Shown: positions 60,274 through 64,000 of the stretch, in pieces
Position numbering within the stretch: position 1 is the stretch's first letter
Layout of the letters: the number at the start of each line of letters is the position of its first letter
NCBI RefSeq assembly: GCF_020510585.1
Contig: NZ_CP075190.1
Span: 2,726,001-2,790,000 of the forward strand
DNA: 64,000 nt
Direction: 5' to 3'
Source: Ferribacterium limneticum
GTDB taxonomy: Bacteria; Pseudomonadota; Gammaproteobacteria; Burkholderiales; Rhodocyclaceae
Program-made: the position numbers and the translations under genes
The notes under the pieces: model-generated
Told to the model about the DNA's origin: nothing
Databases searched by the model: none
What the model saw: only the letters and a program-made list of their open reading frames with translations

Positions 60274-61521
60274 ATGACTCGCCTCCTCGGCTGGCTGGCC
60301 GGCGCGCTGCTTTTGCTCGTGTTGGCGGCTGGCGGACTGTTGCTGGCGGCACTAGACAGCAAACCGCTGGTCGAGCGTAGCGAAACCATTTCGCAGGCCG
60401 CCGTCAATCAGGCGCGCTGGCTGTTTCACACCAATGACCCGCGCCGCCTGCAATCCGGCGAGGCCCGCCGAACGGCCGTCCCCGCCGCGCTGATCGACGA
60501 AGGCATCAACGCCCTGGCCAGCCGCAGCCTGCATGGCCGTGGTGCGCTGGTGCTTGGCGAGGAAACGGCCGAAATCCGCCTCACTCGTCGCGTGCCGCTG
60601 CTGCCGGGGGAACACTATTTCAATTTTCGCGCCACGCTGCGCGAGGGCAAGGGCGAACCGAAAATCTTCGCTGCCGCCCTCGGCCAGTTGCCGATTCCGC
60701 CGCAACTACTTGAATTCCTGCTCGCCACTGCCGTTCAGGGCGCCGGCTACGACGCGGAATGGACGCTCGCCCGCCAGGCCATCCGCGAACTGATCTTCGA
60801 CCCGCAGCGCCAACGCATCGTCGTCGCCTACGTCTGGGAGCCGGCCCTGCTCGACCGCGCCCGTTCCATCGCCTTCAAGCCGGACGATCTGGTCCGCATC
60901 CGTTCCGCCCAGGAATCGCTGGCTGCACTGTTCGACCACCACGCGCCGGGCCGACCGGTGCCGCTGGCCAGCGTCCTGCGTACCGTGCTCGACATCGATG
61001 GCACCGATCAGCACGAAAACCGCCGCGCTGCCCTGCTCGTGCTCGGTGTTTACCTCGCCGAGAAAAACATCGCCTCGCTCATTCCCGAAGCCCGCAACTG
61101 GCCGCAGCTTCGCCCGGTCACCCTGATGCTGGCCGGGCGCAACGACAGCGCCCAGCACTTTGTCGTTTCCGCCACCCTCGCTGCCTGGGCCGGCGAACCG
61201 GTGGCCGACGCCATCGGCGTTTACAAGGAAATGGCCGATTCCCGCCACGGCAGCGGCTTTTCGTTTGCCGACCTCGCCGCCGACCGGGCCGGCACCCGTT
61301 TCGGCGAGCTGCTGAGCCGCCGCGATGCGCGCCTCGATGCGCTGCTCGAAAAGGAATTGACTGACGGCGACCTGATCCCCGTCATCAACGACCTGCCGGA
61401 ATCAATCAGCGCCACCAACTTCCAGCGCCAGTTCGGCAACACGAGCAGCCCGGCCTATCGGCAGCTGACCGCAGAAATCGAACGCCGCCTCGACGCCGTG
61501 CCGCTCTACAAACCGGAGTGA
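60274..61521 (+). CDS. Uncharacterised membrane-anchored protein
   Basis: 415 residues. An N-terminal TM or signal anchor (LLGWLAGALLLLVLAAGGLL) is followed by a large, mostly helical extracytoplasmic domain with ALIDEGINALASR, YFNFRATLREG and FRRQFGN-like segments (NFQRQFGNTSS near the end). I recognise no catalytic motif; similar proteins occur in related betaproteobacteria without known function. It starts 19 bp after prfB and 2 bp before the cupin gene, so the three are probably co-transcribed. Confidence 0.75.
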   Translation: MTRLLGWLAGALLLLVLAAGGLLLAALDSKPLVERSETISQAAVNQARWLFHTNDPRRLQSGEARRTAVPAALIDEGINALASRSLHGRGALVLGEETAEIRLTRRVPLLPGEHYFNFRATLREGKGEPKIFAAALGQLPIPPQLLEFLLATAVQGAGYDAEWTLARQAIRELIFDPQRQRIVVAYVWEPALLDRARSIAFKPDDLVRIRSAQESLAALFDHHAPGRPVPLASVLRTVLDIDGTDQHENRRAALLVLGVYLAEKNIASLIPEARNWPQLRPVTLMLAGRNDSAQHFVVSATLAAWAGEPVADAIGVYKEMADSRHGSGFSFADLAADRAGTRFGELLSRRDARLDALLEKELTDGDLIPVINDLPESISATNFQRQFGNTSSPAYRQLTAEIERRLDAVPLYKPE

Positions 61522-61523
61522 CG

Positions 61524-61856
61524 ATGACGGACAACCTGTTTGCCGATCTTCCGCGGTCAACCGGAAATATTGAGCAATTTTCAAATCTGCTCGACCGCCC
61601 CGGCCTGCGCATCGAACGCATTGTTTCCACTGGCCAGTGCAGCCCGGAGGGCTTCTGGTACGACCAGCCCGAGGGCGAATGGGTGGCAGTTTTGCAAGGT
61701 CAGGCAACGCTACGTTTCGCAGACACGCCGGAACCTGTCCGGCTCAACCCCGGCGACTTCATCGACATCGCCCCGCATCGCCGGCATCGGGTGGAATGGA
61801 CAGACCCGGAGCAGCCAACGGTCTGGCTGGCCGTTCATTACGCGGCCGTGAAATAA
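61524..61856 (+). CDS. Cupin-domain protein
   Basis: 110 residues from the ATG at 61524 with GGAG upstream. Small single cupin: GEWVAVLQGQATLRFAD (first motif, with E replacing part of the usual H-x-H) and LNPGDFIDIAPHRRHRV (second motif with His). The N-terminal extension contains CSPEGFWYDQPEGEW, typical of short cupins of unknown substrate. Two bp after the membrane protein gene. Confidence 0.8.
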   Translation: MTDNLFADLPRSTGNIEQFSNLLDRPGLRIERIVSTGQCSPEGFWYDQPEGEWVAVLQGQATLRFADTPEPVRLNPGDFIDIAPHRRHRVEWTDPEQPTVWLAVHYAAVK

Positions 61857-61901
61857 GTATCCGGAAATCAAACCTCGTCGTGGCTGTTCGCTAGGCCACG
61901 G

Positions 61902-62006
61902 TCAAGGCTTCCGCGCGGAGATCGCGGCGAAATCGAGCATCTCCGAGATGGCGCCGCCCCGCCCGAGCGCCCGCTCCAGATGTTCCGGGGTCGCGGGCTG
62001 GCTCAT
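61902..62006 (-). CDS. Possible short ORF after the aminotransferase gene (34 aa)
   Basis: 34 codons starting MSQPATPEHLERALGRGG, 4 bp after the aminotransferase stop. No family is recognised. It may be the remnant of a longer gene. Confidence 0.25.
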   Translation of the reverse strand: MSQPATPEHLERALGRGGAISEMLDFAAISARKP

Positions 62007-62009
62007 GTT

Positions 62010-63191
62010 TCAGCCCTGCAGCAGGCCGTCGAGCATGGCAATCATCTGGTCGATCTCGGCTTCGGTCACATTCAGCGCCGGCATGAAGCGCAGCAGATTG
62101 GGGCGCGGCGAGTTGAGGAGCAGGCCTGTCGGTCCGCCCTCAAGCGCCCGGCGGACGATGTCGGGACCGCGCTCGTCGGCCAGCACCAAGGCGCGCAACA
62201 GGCCGGAACCGCGTTCACCCGACAAGCCATGCTTGGCGGAAAGTTCGAGCAGGCGCTTCGACAGATATTGCCCACGCGCCTCGACGCCGGCCAGGAAGCC
62301 CGGCGCCAGCAGGCGCTTGAGCACCGCCGCGCCAACCGCCGTCATGAGCGGATTGCCGTTATAGGTGCCGCCCTGGTCGCCCGGCTCGAAACAGCAGATT
62401 TCCTCGCGCGCCAGCAGCGCCGCCAGCGGCACGCCGCCGCCGATGCCCTTGGCCAGCGTCATGATGTCCGGCGTGATGCCGGCGTGTTCGTAGGCGAACA
62501 GCTTGCCGGTGCGGCCCATGCCGGTCTGCACTTCATCGACGATGAGCAGGATGCCGCGCGCCGTGGTCAGTTCGCGCAGCGCCTTGAGGAATTCGATATC
62601 GGCCGGGATCACCCCGCCCTCGCCCTGCACCGGTTCGAGCATGACGGCTACCGTTTTTGGCCCGATTTTCTCGTTGACCGTAGCGATGTCGTTGTAAGTC
62701 GCTTTCGGGAAGCCCGCCACCTGCGGCGCGTAGATCGTGTCCCAGCCCGCCTTGCCGGAAGCCGACATGGTGGCCAGCGTGCGGCCGTGGAAGGAATGGC
62801 CGAAAGTGATGATCTCGTAGGCGCCGTCCTTGTGCAGTCGCCCCCACTTGCGCGCCAGCTTGATCGCCCCCTCGTTGGCTTCGGCGCCGGTATTGGCGAA
62901 GAAGACGCGGTCGAAAACAGAGTTGGCGGTGAGCAGGCCGGCCAGTTCGATCATCGGCCCGTTGTAGAAAGCCGGGCTCGGGTTGATCAGCTTGCCGGCC
63001 TGGGCGGCCAGCGCCGCAGCGATTTCCGGCGGACAATGACCAAGCGTATTCACCGCCCAGCCCTGGATGAAGTCGAGATAGGCCTTGCCCTGATGGTCGT
63101 ACAGCCACGATCCTTCGCCGCGCTCGAAAACGAGGTCGGGACGGTTGGTAATGCTCATCAGGGAATCGGTATTGGCGGCGTGGTATTGCAT
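62010..63191 (-). CDS. argD: Class III aminotransferase, acetylornithine aminotransferase-like
   Basis: 393 residues, normal for ArgD. PLP features: [17 protein letters not shown] (phosphate loop), [39 protein letters not shown] and the Lys in [14 protein letters not shown] that binds PLP. It would convert N-acetylglutamate semialdehyde to N-acetylornithine in arginine synthesis (often also succinyl-diaminopimelate). A related GABA/ornithine aminotransferase cannot be excluded. The start is preceded by CCACGGAAATCCGACC, with only a weak ribosome site. Confidence 0.85.
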   Translation of the reverse strand: MQYHAANTDSLMSITNRPDLVFERGEGSWLYDHQGKAYLDFIQGWAVNTLGHCPPEIAAALAAQAGKLINPSPAFYNGPMIELAGLLTANSVFDRVFFANTGAEANEGAIKLARKWGRLHKDGAYEIITFGHSFHGRTLATMSASGKAGWDTIYAPQVAGFPKATYNDIATVNEKIGPKTVAVMLEPVQGEGGVIPADIEFLKALRELTTARGILLIVDEVQTGMGRTGKLFAYEHAGITPDIMTLAKGIGGGVPLAALLAREEICCFEPGDQGGTYNGNPLMTAVGAAVLKRLLAPGFLAGVEARGQYLSKRLLELSAKHGLSGERGSGLLRALVLADERGPDIVRRALEGGPTGLLLNSPRPNLLRFMPALNVTEAEIDQMIAMLDGLLQG

Positions 63192-63376
63192 GGTCGGATT
63201 TCCGTGGAAGGGAGCTGGAATGCTAAGCCCGCGATATTACCGAATTACGCGAGGCTGTAGCGAGCTCGCGAATCGGCCAGGAGCGCCGCCCCGCCAGTTA
63301 AATGACATGAACCCATAGCGGCGCGGCACTACGCCTCGCATCAGCCCAGCGGAATTGAAATCCGCGTGAGCGCCCG

Positions 63377-63730
63377 TTATTTCTTGATCGGCTGATTGCG
63401 CCCCGAAAGCTCATCGCTCATGCGCATCGCGGCATCGCTGATCTGACCTGTCGGATTTCGGCTGCAGTATTGATTCAGTTTCAGCTCCAGCGTGCTGCTG
63501 GAAAAACTCGAAACCTGCTGGTTCGGCAAAGCGTAGTTGTGTCCGGTCAAAAAACCGCGCACCCAGACGACGTAGGCGGCGCGCTGGTCGGGGTCGTCCT
63601 TCGATTTGCTCCATGCGGCGCAGGACATGTCTTCGAAGCCGAGCAGATTCAAGGAGGCCGCGGAGGCGCTGGTGACCATCAGGCCAGCGCTGGCAGCCAG
63701 GATCAAGCGGGTCAATTTTGGTCGGTTCAT
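63377..63730 (-). CDS. Small secreted HdeA/Rap1a-like protein
   Basis: 117 residues from the ATG at 63730, whose first bases overlap the upstream stop (ATGA). The signal peptide is LTRLILAASAGLMVTSASA. The mature part has two Cys (DMSCAAW and QYCSRN) and YVVWVRGFLTGHN, the pattern of short periplasmic HdeA/Rap1a-like domains with a disulfide. The function is unknown. Translation is probably coupled to the membrane protein upstream. Confidence 0.55.
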   Translation of the reverse strand: MNRPKLTRLILAASAGLMVTSASAASLNLLGFEDMSCAAWSKSKDDPDQRAAYVVWVRGFLTGHNYALPNQQVSSFSSSTLELKLNQYCSRNPTGQISDAAMRMSDELSGRNQPIKK

Positions 63731-64000
63731 ACAGCGAGTATATGTCCGACGGTGCGTACAGCGATACCGATACAAGCACCGAGGGCAGCCGGTTTCCATA
63801 CTGCCGCGATGCGCGGCCCGGCCGAAATCAGCACGGCCACGCCGGGCAGGTCGAAGGGGGAAATCAGGAAGCCGGCGCTGGCATTGAGCAGTTCGACGCT
63901 GATCTGGCCGGCTTTGCGCATTTCGTCCATGACCCCCATCATCGCCGTGCCGCCGGCCATGTACTTGGTCAACGTCGGCAGGATCAGGGCGCTGTCGATC
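63727..64000 (-). CDS. C-terminal part of a nucleoside-recognition (Gate)-type membrane protein, cut by window edge
   Basis: The frame is open to the right edge, so only about 90 C-terminal residues are seen. They contain LILPTLTKYMAGGTAMMGVM and FLISPFDLPGVAVLISAGPR, then PAALGACIGIAVRTVGHI, hydrophobic segments like those ending Gate/nucleoside recognition-domain proteins. The identity is tentative because the defining N-terminal region is missing. Confidence 0.5.
   Translation of the reverse strand, partial: IDSALILPTLTKYMAGGTAMMGVMDEMRKAGQISVELLNASAGFLISPFDLPGVAVLISAGPRIAAVWKPAALGACIGIAVRTVGHILAV

Overview
The window looks like a chromosomal segment of a GC-rich betaproteobacterium, probably Rhodocyclales (Dechloromonas/Azonexus-like). 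This is an inference from gene content: a PEP-CTERM protein with a sigma-54-type promoter, NIT-type chemoreceptor parts, the RPFE-type protein/recJ pair, LolCD, NifJ, and many c-di-GMP enzymes. No rRNA, tRNA or CRISPR array was recognised.

The left part (1 to about 37.7 kb) is accessory DNA. It opens, cut by the window edge, with a GHKL-ATPase fused to a PD-(D/E)xK nuclease-like domain, then an unrecognised gene. Next comes a Tn7-like transposition module, tnsAB(fusion)-tnsC-tniQ (3.1-8.3 kb). From 8.5 to 11.6 kb there are small accessory genes: an orphan polymorphic-toxin C-terminus with a likely immunity gene, an MbcA/ParS-type antitoxin-like gene, small unknowns and an ihfB-like gene. Two large c-di-GMP proteins follow (11.8-18.5 kb).

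The most striking locus is 19.3-25.2 kb: a WYL regulator of the CapW/BrxR type, then a tight operon of ubiquitin-like modifier, E2-like protein, JAB-E1 fusion, a large APH-like kinase and a DUF6527 metal-site protein. A second, divergent DUF6527 gene faces the operon. I read it as a ubiquitin-like conjugation (probable anti-phage) system with a kinase added.

The region 25.6-35.7 kb is signalling: CHASE-type hybrid kinase, YfiR and TonB receptor on one strand; a giant hybrid kinase and an HD-GYP phosphodiesterase on the other. The stretch 35.7-37.7 kb is a graveyard: a repeat fragment, an orphan MNT nucleotidyltransferase with a dead partner, an IS5 remnant and palindromes. An AT-rich palindromic repeat occurs in inverted copies at 18.7 and 36.8 kb. 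An 84-bp repeat occurs at 9.7 and 36.0 kb.

From 37.7 kb to the end the DNA is mostly core-like. It holds comEC (truncated at the accessory junction), DUF2062, a chemoreceptor, lolDC, RPFE-type protein, recJ (with a partial duplicate downstream of an exonuclease gene), a PEP-CTERM protein, a DHODH-like gene coupled to nifJ, a GGDEF-EAL protein, a split chemoreceptor pair, prfB with its programmed frameshift, an unknown lipid- or membrane-anchored protein, a cupin, an argD-like aminotransferase, and two genes at the right edge.
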